Assembly (NCBI GenBank): GCA_016710985.1
Contig: JADJTX010000003.1
Coordinates: 1 to 64,000 of the forward strand
DNA length: 64,000 nt
Source: Ignavibacteria bacterium
GTDB taxonomy: Bacteria > Bacteroidota > Ignavibacteria > Tepidaquicellales > Tepidaquicellaceae
Direction of reading: 5' to 3'
The notes under the pieces are model-generated. The model was not told the DNA's origin. It ran no database searches and saw only the letters and a program-made list of their open reading frames with translations. Position 1 is the stretch's first letter; the number at the start of each line of letters is the position of its first letter. The position numbers were made by a program, and so were the translations under genes. Below, one piece after another: positions 44,800-54,589 of this stretch.

Positions 44800-45033
44800 T
44801 CAATCTGAAAATCTCGAAGCGTATTGATCTAACAAATTTCTGATCACTTTCTGATACTGACTGTTGTTTTTTTTTGCTATCTCTTTGAAAAATTCGACGC
44901 TTGATTTACTAAGATTCAAAGTAACCTTTACGTTGCTTTCTTTTAATACTAATTCATCAGGATGTGGAAGAAAATCTCTGACAACTTCAACTTTCCCTAA
45001 ATTTTCATTAGTATATTTTATTTTCCTTTTCAT
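44800..45033 (-). CDS. brnA: BrnA-type antitoxin
   Basis: A 77-residue protein with VKVTLNLSKSSVEFFKEIAK and YQKVIRNLLDQYASRF, the ribbon-helix-helix region of BrnA/CopG-like antitoxins. It follows the BrnT gene and overlaps it by four bases, which is the usual toxin-first order of brnTA. It should neutralise BrnT and repress the operon. Confidence 0.8.
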   Translation of the reverse strand: MKRKIKYTNENLGKVEVVRDFLPHPDELVLKESNVKVTLNLSKSSVEFFKEIAKKNNSQYQKVIRNLLDQYASRFSD

Positions 45034-45299
45034 AAATCTTTTTTACCTTTTCTCCAGTAACCGGCACCGATTATCCGGATTTTATTATTTCTGTAAATGA
45101 ATCTGACAGTTAAAATATTTTCATCTATTTTTCCAAAACAATAATATCTTTCTTCTCCATTACTATGTTCTGAATCTGCAGCGATTATTCTTTTTGAATC
45201 AAAGAATGCTAATTGAGCTTCTTCGAAAGATACAAAATGCTTTTCCTGATTTAGTTTATTCTTATTTTCATCCCATTCAAAAGTTGTCGGATCAAACAT
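45030..45299 (-). CDS. brnT: BrnT-type ribonuclease toxin
   Basis: An 89-residue BrnT: FEWDENKNKLNQEKHFVSFE (family start, with the conserved KH), EAQLAFFDSKR, EERYYCFGKIDENILTVRFI-Y and KIRIIGAGYWRKGK. RelE-like fold; cleaves RNA in studied members. It heads brnTA. Confidence 0.85.
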   Translation of the reverse strand: MFDPTTFEWDENKNKLNQEKHFVSFEEAQLAFFDSKRIIAADSEHSNGEERYYCFGKIDENILTVRFIYRNNKIRIIGAGYWRKGKKDL

Positions 45300-45471
45300 T
45301 GTCTCAGCGTATTATCTTTACTAATATACATACTTTGGTATGGCTTTTCAAGAACAATTTAAAATTAGATAAGCTGAAGTAAAATAAAAGCTCTTATTTT
45401 CATTCTCATCTCTTAGACTTTCAAACATATTTTCAATTATTTTATTTTCAATAAATAACCATATAAATGAA

Positions 45472-46239
45472 CTAACAAGGTTGATCATTCTTCAATGAAA
45501 TAGAAGAGTGGAAATAATATGAGTATGAACCATTTGTTTTGTTCTCATATACATTGTAGTATATAAGTACTTTTTCAAATTCTAATTTTGAAATAAAATT
45601 TCGATTTAGCAAAGAATCTAATGAATTTTTCTGTTCGTCAAATACTGAACTGGATTCTCTGTAAAATTTGTGCATTTTTGATCCGTATGGAATCGGGTTG
45701 TCATATGCATAGATGATCGTGAGAACATTTTGAATTTCCGGAGAATCCTTATGTTCTCCATCGTTAGATAATAAAAACTCACGAGCTTGATTTATATCTT
45801 CTGGTAGATCAAGTAGTTTTTGTTCCTCCTCTAAAGTTACATCATATTTTAAATTATTTGCTAAATAATTGTCACCGATGGAAAGATTAAAATCCCTTTT
45901 GAAATTTCCTTTGGGATCATATAAACCAATTAAGCTATAAATAAATGCAATAATAACTCCTATTCCAAAATATTGCGTATACTCTTTAAAAAATAAAAAT
46001 ATTATTACACAAATAACAAAAAGTAGTATGGTTGAAATGATTGGAATCATAAATATTCTTCCATATGGAATTGGTCCATACCAGATGTCTAACTTTCCAT
46101 CAATTCGCTGTGCCTTACCAAGTTCATGAGTTTGAGCAAGCTTTCTTGCATATGGGAGATAGTGGAAGCTGGCTATAAGAAGATTTCCTAATCCAAATAA
46201 TGAAATGATAAAACCTAACAATATAAATATCCATTTCAT
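45472..46239 (-). CDS. Hypothetical membrane protein
   Basis: A 255-residue protein with membrane segments near residues 3-25, 62-85 and 92-107, followed by a soluble C-terminal half (DLPEDINQAREFLLSNDGEH to the end). No family recognised. It lies between brnTA and the VapC/Phd pair, 16 bp after vapC, in the same direction. Confidence 0.55.
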   Translation of the reverse strand: MKWIFILLGFIISLFGLGNLLIASFHYLPYARKLAQTHELGKAQRIDGKLDIWYGPIPYGRIFMIPIISTILLFVICVIIFLFFKEYTQYFGIGVIIAFIYSLIGLYDPKGNFKRDFNLSIGDNYLANNLKYDVTLEEEQKLLDLPEDINQAREFLLSNDGEHKDSPEIQNVLTIIYAYDNPIPYGSKMHKFYRESSSVFDEQKNSLDSLLNRNFISKLEFEKVLIYYNVYENKTNGSYSYYFHSSISLKNDQPC

Positions 46240-46255
46240 ATTTATTTAAACTAGT

Positions 46256-46639
46256 TTAATACGACTTAAAATGTTCTAAATCCAAATCCTTCAAAATTTT
46301 ATAATGCCTGATATTTCCTGTTAATAGTTTTAATCCGCATGAAATTGCAGTCGAAGCTATGAGTGCGTCAGCTAATACAATAGAGTGACTTAAATAATGT
46401 TGCTCAACTAAGAACATTGCTTTTGCAGAAATGTCTTCTGAAATGTATAAAATTTTAGTATTCCATTTAGTTAATGATTTCCTTAATTCGGTTAGCTCAT
46501 TTTTACTTCTCATTCCCTGAACCAATTCCATGTAAGTAACTGCGGAAATGAAAAAACTGTTTTGAGATTCAATTACTTCATAAGCTTTCAAATTTCCTCT
46601 TAAATACCAAATCAAAACATCAGAATCTATAAGCTGCAT
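46256..46639 (-). CDS. vapC: PIN-domain (VapC-type) toxin
   Basis: A 127-residue PIN ribonuclease: LIDSDVLIWYLRGN (first aspartate), VTYMELVQGMRSK (glutamate) and IVLADALIASTAI (third aspartate), then LLTGNIRHYK. All metal-binding acids are present. It follows the Phd-like antitoxin by two bases. Confidence 0.9.
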   Translation of the reverse strand: MQLIDSDVLIWYLRGNLKAYEVIESQNSFFISAVTYMELVQGMRSKNELTELRKSLTKWNTKILYISEDISAKAMFLVEQHYLSHSIVLADALIASTAISCGLKLLTGNIRHYKILKDLDLEHFKSY

Positions 46640-46641
46640 AT

Positions 46642-46881
46642 TTATCTTTCTTTTCTAAGTTGTCGAACATATTTATTCACATCTTTTATATCTTTCCTGT
46701 CGCTCCAAATACCAAATAATTTATTCTCATTAATATTTTGTTTTTTATAATTAGGTTCTCTGTAAGGGATAATCTTTGCATAAGGTTTCCCTTTCATGGT
46801 AACAATATACTCTTTGCCTTGAGATGCTTTTTCAATAATCTCGTTGGTTTTAGTTTTAAGATTTTCTGCTGTCAGGTACAT
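46642..46881 (-). CDS. Phd/YefM-family antitoxin
   Basis: A 79-residue protein with LKTKTNEIIEKASQGKEYIV-TMKGKPYAKIIPY, the Phd/YefM N-terminal DNA-binding fold. It precedes the PIN toxin in the order expected for the module and should repress it. Confidence 0.88.
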   Translation of the reverse strand: MYLTAENLKTKTNEIIEKASQGKEYIVTMKGKPYAKIIPYREPNYKKQNINENKLFGIWSDRKDIKDVNKYVRQLRKER

Positions 46882-46939
46882 ATCGTTTTCAATAATTTAG
46901 TCCAATTTATATAAAGTATTGATAATAATTTCAAATAAA

Positions 46940-46978
46940 AATAAAATTCCTAATTCTTAATTCCTAATTCTTAATTAT
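46940..46978. repeat. AATTAGGAATTAAG repeat at the ppdK stop
   Basis: On the plus strand TTCCTAATTCTTAATTCCTA and onward; on the gene's strand AATTAAGAATTAGG repeats, with the ppdK stop TAG inside the first unit. Confidence 0.7.
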
Positions 46979-49681
46979 ACTCGCTCTCGCCGCCGCCAGT
47001 CTAGCCACCGGCACTCTGAACGGCGAACAGCTTACATAGTCTAATCCCAGATCATTACAGAATTGTATAGAGTCAGGCTCGCCCCCGTGCTCTCCGCAAA
47101 TCCCAAGCTTAATGTCCGGTCTTGTCTCACGTCCTTTTTCAACAGCCAGTTTCATCAGCATTCCTACTCCCTCGGTATCTATGGATTCAAAAGGATCCCT
47201 CTTCAGGATTTCCTTTTCCCTGTAATCAGGAATGAACGAACCCGAATCATCTCTCGAGATTCCAAAAGTCATCTGAGTCAGATCATTAGTCCCGAATGAA
47301 AAGAACTCTGCATGCCTTGCTATCTTATCAGCAACAAGGGCAGCTCTCGGTATCTCGATCATTGTTCCGACTTTATACTTGAACTTTGTTTTCTTCTCCT
47401 TCATTACTTCATCTGCAACTCTTCTGATTATATTTTCCTGTTCAATAAATTCTTTCTCATTTCCGATCAGAGGTATCATAATTTCCGGATGAACTTTCTT
47501 TCCTTCCTTAATCACTGCGGCTGCTGCTTCAAATATTGCTCTTGCCTGCATCTCTGTGATTTCCGGATAGGAAATTCCAAGACGGCATCCTCTGTGACCG
47601 AGCATTGGATTGAATTCTTTCAAAGCATCGAGTTTATATTTGATTTCACCTACGGTCGTTCCGATTAATTCAGCAAGCTTTGCTATCTCATTTTCAGTGT
47701 GCGGAAGAAATTCATGCAAAGGCGGATCCAGCGTCCGTATCGTTGCAGGCAGTCCGTTCATCACCCTGAATATTTCCGTAAAATCTTTTCTCTGATAAGG
47801 CAGTATTTTAGCAAGCGCTTTCTTTCTTCCGTCCGTACTGTATGCAAGTATCATTTCTCTTACAGCATCAATTCTATCTCCGCCGAAGAACATATGTTCA
47901 GTCCTGCAAAGGCCTATTCCCTCTGCACCGAATGCAATTGCATTTTCGCATTGGTCGGGCTGATCGGCATTTGTTCTGATTCCAAGTCTTCTGAATTTAT
48001 CCACCCATTTCATGAATGTCGAGTAATAATAGTATGGTATCGAACCGGCAGGCTTTAATGTCTTGTCAATTAATACCTGTAAAATTTCGGAAGGTCTTGC
48101 CTGTAATTTTCCTACAATCACTTCTCCTGTCGATCCGTCAATAGAAATAAAATCTCCTTCATTAATAATATGCGGTTTACCTTTTACCTTCATTGTCTTA
48201 AGCAAATAATCTATGTCAAGATGTCCGCATCCCGCTACACAAACTTTTCCCATCTGCCTTGCAACAAGCGCTGCGTGTGAAGTCATTCCTCCCCGCGATG
48301 TAAGTATTCCTTCAGAAGCATTCATTCCCCTGATATCTTCAGGCGATGTTTCAATCCTTACTAAAATTACTTTCTCTCCTCTTGCATTTGCATTCACCGC
48401 GTCAAAAGAATTAAAATAAACTTTACCGCAGGCTGCACCGGGTCCGGCGTTTAATCCGGTAGCTAATAATCTTCCGTCTCGGATTGCTTCCTGTTTTTCC
48501 GAAGTGCTGAATATTGGTCTTAACAATTGATTCAGCTGTTCCGGGTCAACTCTCATCACAGCTTCTTTAATATCAATCAATTTTTCCTTCACCATATCAA
48601 CTGCAATCTTGACCGATGCATATCCGGTTCTTTTTCCTGCACGGCACTGAAGCATATAAAGTGTTTCTTCCTGAATTGTAAACTCAATATCCATCATGTC
48701 GTGATAATGTTTCTCAAGATTTTTTCGCACCTGTTCCAGCTGCTTGTAAATTTTTGGCTTGGCTTTTTTTAGTTCTGAAATAGGAAGAGGAGTACGTATA
48801 CCGGCTACAACGTCTTCACCCTGAGCATTCATAAGATATTCTCCGTAAAATTCATTCTCACCGTTAGAAGGATTTCTTGTGAAAGCAACACCCGTTCCAG
48901 AAGTATCGCCGAGATTACCGAACACCATTGACTGAATGTTAACAGCAGTCCCCCACTCGACGGGAATGTTATTTAACTTTCTGTAAACATCAGCCCTGTC
49001 ATTCATCCATGATCTGAACACTGCACCGATCGCTCCCCACAGCTGTTCCATCGGATCGTCGGGAAAATTTTTCCCGGTATCCTTTTTAATTTCCGCTTTG
49101 AATTCTTCAGCTAATTCTTTTAAATCATTTGCAGTAAAATCTATGTCGCTTTTAATCTTTCGTTCTTCCTTCTTCCTGTGAATGATCTCCTCAAAAGGAT
49201 CGACCTGATGTTTATCTTTTGGTTTAAGATCCATCACAACATCACCGTACATCTGCACGAATCTTCTGTATGAATCATATACAAATCTTTCATTACCGGT
49301 TTTTTCGATCAGACCTTTCACGGATTTGTCATTCAGTCCGAGATTCAAAACTGTATCCATCATACCCGGCATTGAAGCTCTCGCACCCGAGCGTACACTT
49401 AGCAGTAGTGGATTTTTAATATCACCGAATTTACATCCCATATCTTTCTCAATTTTTTTCAATGAATCTTCAACCTGTTTTTTTAATTCTTTCGGATACT
49501 TTTTTTTGTTGGCGTAATAATAATTGCATGCTTCGGTAGTAATGGTAAATCCCGGAGGAACCGGGAGTTTTATGTTAGTCATCTCGGCAAGATTAGCGCC
49601 TTTACCGCCGAGTAGGGATTTCATTTCAGCTTTGCCTTCGGCTTTTCCGTTGCCGAAGTAATAGACATATTTTTTTGACAT
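46964..49681 (-). CDS. ppdK: Pyruvate, phosphate dikinase
   Basis: PPDK interconverts pyruvate, ATP and Pi with PEP, AMP and PPi. The 905-residue protein has the ATP-grasp domain (LGGKGANLAEMTNI, LLSVRSGARASMPGMMDTVL-NLG), the phosphohistidine domain with LTSRGGMTSHAALVARQMGK (catalytic histidine) and the PEP-binding barrel (LRDPPLHEFLPHT-type segment TLDPPLHEFLP, FGTNDLTQMTFGISRDD, GICGEHGG). Length is standard. The final codons IIKN and the stop come from a short tandem repeat. Confidence 0.97.
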   Translation of the reverse strand: MSKKYVYYFGNGKAEGKAEMKSLLGGKGANLAEMTNIKLPVPPGFTITTEACNYYYANKKKYPKELKKQVEDSLKKIEKDMGCKFGDIKNPLLLSVRSGARASMPGMMDTVLNLGLNDKSVKGLIEKTGNERFVYDSYRRFVQMYGDVVMDLKPKDKHQVDPFEEIIHRKKEERKIKSDIDFTANDLKELAEEFKAEIKKDTGKNFPDDPMEQLWGAIGAVFRSWMNDRADVYRKLNNIPVEWGTAVNIQSMVFGNLGDTSGTGVAFTRNPSNGENEFYGEYLMNAQGEDVVAGIRTPLPISELKKAKPKIYKQLEQVRKNLEKHYHDMMDIEFTIQEETLYMLQCRAGKRTGYASVKIAVDMVKEKLIDIKEAVMRVDPEQLNQLLRPIFSTSEKQEAIRDGRLLATGLNAGPGAACGKVYFNSFDAVNANARGEKVILVRIETSPEDIRGMNASEGILTSRGGMTSHAALVARQMGKVCVAGCGHLDIDYLLKTMKVKGKPHIINEGDFISIDGSTGEVIVGKLQARPSEILQVLIDKTLKPAGSIPYYYYSTFMKWVDKFRRLGIRTNADQPDQCENAIAFGAEGIGLCRTEHMFFGGDRIDAVREMILAYSTDGRKKALAKILPYQRKDFTEIFRVMNGLPATIRTLDPPLHEFLPHTENEIAKLAELIGTTVGEIKYKLDALKEFNPMLGHRGCRLGISYPEITEMQARAIFEAAAAVIKEGKKVHPEIMIPLIGNEKEFIEQENIIRRVADEVMKEKKTKFKYKVGTMIEIPRAALVADKIARHAEFFSFGTNDLTQMTFGISRDDSGSFIPDYREKEILKRDPFESIDTEGVGMLMKLAVEKGRETRPDIKLGICGEHGGEPDSIQFCNDLGLDYVSCSPFRVPVARLAAARASIIKN

Positions 49682-49774
49682 ATTTGAATTTTTAGTTATT
49701 ACAAGATTGGAAATTAATATCAGATTTGAAATTCAATTAAAAGGAGTTCAAAATGTAAATAAGTTGTTGAATTA

Positions 49775-50119
49775 TTAATTCAATCTTCTCTTCCAGACAT
49801 TTGGATTTCTTTTATTATGATGTATACTGGCTATTACAATTAGAGACTTTCTTTTGTAAAGTTTGTACACAATCGAATATGGAAATTTCTTAATTAAGCA
49901 TCTTCTTACATTTTTAAAAATCAATTGGTATCCGGTGGGATTGTTCAGAATATTATTAAGCCCGAACAATAAATATTTATAAAACTCCTTCGAAAGCTCT
50001 TCGCTATGCAATTTATACCAGAACAGTATTTCTTCAACATCTGTTAATACGTCCTGGGATATCTCAATGACATAATCACTCGTATTTCCTAAATCTTCTC
50101 TTAAATTCATCAAAGCCAA
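49775..50119 (-). CDS. RelE/ParE-family toxin
   Basis: A 114-residue protein; from about residue 15 it reads VIEISQDVLTDVEEILFWYK, then NNPTGYQLIFKNVRRCLIKKFPYSI-VY and IASIHHNKRNP, the pattern of RelE/ParE toxins of the Bacteroidota. The true start may be a few codons later, since the first 44 bp overlap the upstream antitoxin gene. Target not determinable. Confidence 0.75.
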   Translation of the reverse strand: MALMNLREDLGNTSDYVIEISQDVLTDVEEILFWYKLHSEELSKEFYKYLLFGLNNILNNPTGYQLIFKNVRRCLIKKFPYSIVYKLYKRKSLIVIASIHHNKRNPNVWKRRLN

Positions 50120-50294
50120 TTAATTTTACTTCACCTTTATCAATTCTTTTTATTCGGTCCTTAATAAATTTCATTTGCTCTTTTGTCAATTCAGGTGCTT
50201 GTTCTTCATTTATAATATCACACAGAGTTTTACCATGCTGGCGCTTTTCCTTTTTGTTTAAACGCGGGATTGTTTTTGGTTTTTCAGGTTCCAT
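50076..50294 (-). CDS. Antitoxin of the RelE/ParE module
   Basis: A 72-residue charged protein (RLNKKEKRQHGKTL, ELTKEQMKFIKDRIKRIDKG) preceding and overlapping the toxin. The C-terminal KxxxxDxFxRRFR-like tail resembles addiction-module component proteins. Assignment is by context. Confidence 0.65.
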   Translation of the reverse strand: MEPEKPKTIPRLNKKEKRQHGKTLCDIINEEQAPELTKEQMKFIKDRIKRIDKGEVKLIGFDEFKRRFRKYE

Positions 50295-50376
50295 AATTTC
50301 TTAAATAAGTTTCACTTCATTAAAATAATTAACACGAGTATAATTTACAAATAAAATATGTAGACCTTTATGGTAT

Positions 50377-51122
50377 TTAAATCTTTTGATTTTTGCTTTT
50401 ATGGAATCTTAATAATTTTAGCTCTTCTTTAGAAGGTATTTCTTTTCCGATGGGATTTAATTTTATGAGATCAAGAGCATTATCAATGGAATATGCAATT
50501 GTTAGTCCCAGAGGTGCCATATATGAATATTGTTCACCATCTGAAGCTTTAACATCTTCTGGATAAAATTGAGTTTTGGAAATTAAGCCACTACTTTATA
50601 ATTTAATTTTTTATTTTCATCGGTTACAAAATTTATATTATCAGCTGTTATAACAGGTGAGCCTGAAAATCCCCGTGCAGAAATTGAATCAATTATTAGA
50701 CGTTTACCATCCTCATTATCAATTGAAATGGCTGATATTATTCCTTTTTTAACTAAAGGCATTGGAAAACCCCGATTCAATTTTCCAATATTGGATTTAT
50801 ACTCAAATGGAAATCCTAAATAAAAAACATCCTGACCAAAATATATTTTGTCCGGATTAGCAAGTAACGGAAATGCATCAAAAAAATGATCGCTTGTGAA
50901 AACTGATACATCAGCGATGGTAGAATGACCAACTAATTTAACACTATAACTTTTCCAGTCTTTTTGAAACAATTCAATAATATCATAATCCTTCATGTCT
51001 TCAATGATATGCTTAGCTGTTACAAAATACCGTTTATTATCTATATCAATAGTAAAACATGTTCCGATATTACCTTTATAATTAAAATGAAATACTCTCG
51101 TAATAACATTTGAAGTAATCAT
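50377..51122 (-). CDS. Trypsin-like serine protease domain protein (frameshifted)
   Basis: A chymotrypsin-fold protein without signal peptide. Residues H38 (FVTAKHI), D71 (IADVSVF) and S153 (ARGFSGSPV) form the triad. The given frame stops at 50583 after NYKVVA; inserting one G there restores VGLISKTQFYPEDVKASDGE, then APLGLTIAYSIDNALDLIKL-N and a stop at 50377, about 248 residues, a typical length. Cytoplasmic trypsin-like proteins of this form occur as stand-alone genes near defence loci, but no partner is evident here. Confidence 0.8.
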
Positions 51123-51154
51123 AAAACTATTTTAGATTTTTTTAATATGAAACT

Positions 51155-51811
51155 CTACTTCACATCCTCTTCCTTTCCCGTTATCACAAGCTGATACGAC
51201 GCTTCTCCCGGCTTCAAAGTATAAAATATCTTTCTTCTGCCGCCTGTCGGATTTGAGTTTGCATCACTTGACTTGTAAACAGGAAACTCACGCACGAGCT
51301 TGTTATCGGAAATGTAAATCGAATCATGTCCCATATATCCTTCGAACATTCCGCCTTTCTCAACATCTTTATCCGCTATTTCCTGAACTGTAATTTCTCC
51401 GAAGCTCTTATCATTAAAAGAAGCAATTGCCATAATATCCATATATGAACCTGAGCCTGCTGCTTTAGTTAGTATATACAATTCTTCGAACCCGTTCTTA
51501 TCAAGATCTGAAAGCATTGCAGTTGTCATCGGATTTTCATTTTGAAATTTAATTGTGTCAGAAGAATTTGCGAACCCGGCTCCCGTTACTATAAAATTGC
51601 TGACACTGTAACTCGGTTTCGTCTCAATGATTGTAAATATTTTTCCGGTAGTTGTTTTCATTTCTTTCTTTACTGTAACAGCCGTATCATTTTTAATTGT
51701 CATATTTTCAGTTGAATCCTTTTTTACAACTGTTTCAGGCTGCTTTTTTTCTCCGCATGAGCTGAATAATAAAAGCGCCGGCAATAAAAGTTTAATGAAT
51801 AATATTTTCAT
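51155..51811 (-). CDS. Lipoprotein with PliI-like domain
   Basis: A 218-residue lipoprotein (LLLFSSC, cysteine 19) with a charged linker and a beta-rich domain: SDLDKNGFEELYILTKAAGS-GSYMDI and YMGHDSIYISDNKLVREFPV. This D-x-D-x-x-G-x-x-E...SAGSGSY pattern is like the PliI family of I-type lysozyme inhibitors. Whether it inhibits lysozyme is not known. Outer or inner membrane-anchored, periplasmic. Confidence 0.65.
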   Translation of the reverse strand: MKILFIKLLLPALLLFSSCGEKKQPETVVKKDSTENMTIKNDTAVTVKKEMKTTTGKIFTIIETKPSYSVSNFIVTGAGFANSSDTIKFQNENPMTTAMLSDLDKNGFEELYILTKAAGSGSYMDIMAIASFNDKSFGEITVQEIADKDVEKGGMFEGYMGHDSIYISDNKLVREFPVYKSSDANSNPTGGRRKIFYTLKPGEASYQLVITGKEEDVK

Positions 51812-51876
51812 GAATTTATATTTTTAGGTTTATAAGTTTACACAAGTTGACTGCTTTAATCTTGGAATCTCTTTTT

Positions 51877-51958
51877 CGCCACGAATTACACGAATTTACA
51901 CTAATTATTTTAATAATTCATTTTTATTAATTCGTGCTAATTAATGAAATTCGTGGCT
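51877..51958. repeat. GCCACGAATT dispersed hairpin, copy E
   Basis: CGCCACGAATTACACGAATT pairs with AATTCGTGCTAATTAATGAA and ATTCGTGGC on the right. Between the lipoprotein and the methyltransferase gene. Confidence 0.8.
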
Positions 51959-52029
51959 AACTTTTACTTCCAATTTTAAATCAATCAACTTGAGTAATAT
52001 TTATATAAAAATTTTTAAAATTGTTTGTC

Positions 52030-52764
52030 CTATTTCACGATCTTAAACGCTACCTGATAAAAATTATTCACAGCTCCGAGCAATTCATACTTTATATAAA
52101 ATGTATCCGTAAAGATTTTGAATGCATAAAATTCATGATTGGGAACATTGAACTCATCAAACAATAGTATATCATTATTATTCAGATAAGGGGCAAGCGA
52201 GGAAAGTACAAATATGGTTGAGGAAAATAGATCAGCATCGAGATGAATTATCTTTCTCTTTCCTTCATTGAGATCGTGGGTTTTTATAAATTCATAGAGT
52301 GTATCCTGAAAAAGTCCTTTAAAAAAATCGTGTCGTGTTTCATTCAGATCGGGAACCAATGCGCTCATGTCTCCTTTCTTGTATGTTCCCCATTTCTCCG
52401 GCAGACCTTCGAATGTATCAAACCCATAAAACCTCGAATCTGTATTTGAATTTGCTTTCAACCACCATTTGAATGAATCAGCTTTTGACACTCCGAATTC
52501 GAGATAGTTTATTACTTCAGTTTCCAGTTTCTCTTGCTTTATTATATAGTTAAAGAGTTTATAACGATCAGCATAATTCCTTACTGGTCTGTAAAAATCA
52601 TTTAAAATATTTTTATCATTATGAACGGATATCCATTTTGTCAGCTTTAAAACATTGGAAGCAAACAACAATGGATTGCTCAGAAAATTTAGGAATACTC
52701 CGGGTCTTAAAAAAAGTATGACACCTTTTAAAAAAGAATTAATATTGATAATAAAATTTTTCAT
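52030..52764 (-). CDS. TylF/MycF-like methyltransferase
   Basis: A 244-residue protein with an N-terminal hydrophobic stretch and a Rossmann methyltransferase domain of the TylF type: YLEFGVSKADSFKWWLK (SAM site), FYGFDTFEGLPEKWG, HLDADLFSSTIFVLSSLAPY and ILLFDEFNVPNHE. The D-x-D-L motif binds metal and SAM in macrocin O-methyltransferases. Substrate unknown; relatives act on sugars. Confidence 0.85.
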   Translation of the reverse strand: MKNFIININSFLKGVILFLRPGVFLNFLSNPLLFASNVLKLTKWISVHNDKNILNDFYRPVRNYADRYKLFNYIIKQEKLETEVINYLEFGVSKADSFKWWLKANSNTDSRFYGFDTFEGLPEKWGTYKKGDMSALVPDLNETRHDFFKGLFQDTLYEFIKTHDLNEGKRKIIHLDADLFSSTIFVLSSLAPYLNNNDILLFDEFNVPNHEFYAFKIFTDTFYIKYELLGAVNNFYQVAFKIVK

Positions 52765-52953
52765 TTACTTCTGAAAAAAATTGAGATTTATGGAAAATGT
52801 GAGCAGCTTAATTTGATTAGTTTACCGGCTGTTCCGATCAAATGAAACTTAATATGTTTATTTAAATATACTTAAAATTAAAATTTTGTTTAACTCAAAT
52901 CATTCATATTAAAAACAGTTTAGTCTGCACATTTTCTTAATGAGAAAAAACTT

Positions 52954-53219
52954 TGCCACGAATTACACTAATTTTCACGAATTAAAAAAAATGAAATCGC
53001 ACATTATTTTGATTAAATGAAATTTATTAATTGAACAGCATAGCTTAAGTTGAATTCGATTTGCAAAGATTTGTATATGAAACTATTTTTAGATTTAAAA
53101 ACCAAGAGAAACTTTAAATTTCTATATTTATGATCCGAAAGAAGATCTTCTTTACATCTTACAATTTAAGTTAGTGCAATGATTTACGAGTTCGTGTTAA
53201 TTCGTGAAATTCGTGTCAA
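52954..53219. repeat. GCCACGAATT dispersed repeat, long-loop copy F
   Basis: TTGCCACGAATTACACTAAT (left) and TTCGTGTTAATTCGTGAAAT (right, then TCGTGTCA) pair across about 190 bp. The interior holds no supported gene. It fills most of the gap between the methyltransferase and the MFS gene. Confidence 0.7.
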
Positions 53220-53316
53220 AGGTTTTAATTATGGTTGACTGAACAGGTCAGTTATCCATAAAATACAAACTTGAAAAATCTTTCCCAATAAAGCAGATTG
53301 CATAAAATATTTTTAT

Positions 53317-54576
53317 TTGAGCACTGATAATAATTCTGCCGGAGAAATCCAAAAACACGATCCTTATGCAGGACTGCGTTTCTGGGAATTCCGGAATTTT
53401 ACTGTTGCAAGATTATGCATTACCATTGCTTCTCAGATTCAGGCGGTGATAGTCGGCTGGCAGATCTATGAAATTACTAAAGATCCTCTGTCTCTCGGAT
53501 TGATCGGACTTGCCGAAGCAATTCCTTCGATAAGTGTTTTACTTTTTGCCGGACACATTACGGACACAAATGACAGAAAGAAAATTGTAATGGCTTCAGT
53601 TTTTCTTATGACATTTTGTTCACTGCTTCTTTTAGTAATTTCTACTGATTCAGTAAATCTGTTTACAGATCATAAAGTAACCGCAATGTACGCTGCAATA
53701 TTTCTAAGCGGAATAGGAAGAGGATTTTCAGCGCCGTCTTTTTTTGCATTCGTGTCACAACTTGTTCCAAAGGAAACTTTACCTAATGCAATCACATGGA
53801 ATACAACCTCTTGGCAAATAGGCGCTGTAACAGGACCGGCTATCGGAGGATTGCTTTACGGATTCATAGGACCGACTAATACTTACGTTACAATTGTAAT
53901 CTTCTGGATACTTGCCATTTCTCTTATCTCACCGATTAAAAGAAAACCAAAACCGGAAATATTAGAGACACAGACTTTAAAAGAAAAGTTAACTGCAGGA
54001 CTAAAATTTGTTTTCGAAAGGAAAATAATTCTCGGAGCAATATCTCTTGATTTATTCGCGGTACTATTCGGCGGAGCGGTAGCTTTGCTTCCGATATTTG
54101 CTGCTGAAATTTTATTCGTCGGTCCTCAGGGTCTCGGAATATTAAGAGCAGCTCCATCAGTAGGCGCTGTGATAATGGCGATCTACATGACGCGTCATCC
54201 GTTTACAAAAAATGCAGGAAGAAATTTAATCATTAGTGTTTTTGGATTCGGTATGTGCATAATTATATTCGGACTTTCGAAAAATTTTTTCCTGTCACTC
54301 CTGATACTTGCTTTGAGCGGGGGTTTTGACAGCGTAAGCGTCGTCATACGGGCAACCATCATTCAGTTAATGACTCCGGATAATATGAAAGGCAGAGTGT
54401 CCGCAGTGAACAGTATATTCATTGGTTCTTCGAATGAGATCGGAGCATTTGAATCGGGTGTCGCAGCAAAATTACTTGGGACGGTTCCTTCGGTAATATT
54501 CGGAGGAGTTATGACTTTGCTGATAGTTTCTTTTGTAACTGTGATGTCACCGAGAATGAGAAAGCTAAAATTGTAA
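53317..54576 (+). CDS. MFS transporter (exporter of the MFS_3 type)
   Basis: A 419-residue transporter with about twelve membrane segments. GWQIYEITKDPLSLGLIGLA and GHITDTNDRKKIVMAS (MFS motif A between TM2 and TM3) place it among enterobactin/macrolide exporter-like proteins. Start TTG 53317. No regulator or synthesis genes adjoin it, so its substrate is not predictable. Confidence 0.9.
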   Translation: MSTDNNSAGEIQKHDPYAGLRFWEFRNFTVARLCITIASQIQAVIVGWQIYEITKDPLSLGLIGLAEAIPSISVLLFAGHITDTNDRKKIVMASVFLMTFCSLLLLVISTDSVNLFTDHKVTAMYAAIFLSGIGRGFSAPSFFAFVSQLVPKETLPNAITWNTTSWQIGAVTGPAIGGLLYGFIGPTNTYVTIVIFWILAISLISPIKRKPKPEILETQTLKEKLTAGLKFVFERKIILGAISLDLFAVLFGGAVALLPIFAAEILFVGPQGLGILRAAPSVGAVIMAIYMTRHPFTKNAGRNLIISVFGFGMCIIIFGLSKNFFLSLLILALSGGFDSVSVVIRATIIQLMTPDNMKGRVSAVNSIFIGSSNEIGAFESGVAAKLLGTVPSVIFGGVMTLLIVSFVTVMSPRMRKLKL

Positions 54577-54589
54577 CTTAATAAATGCC

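Noticed and set aside
47063..49517. Several plus-strand frames opposite ppdK
   Set aside because: They are shadows of the strongly coding minus strand.
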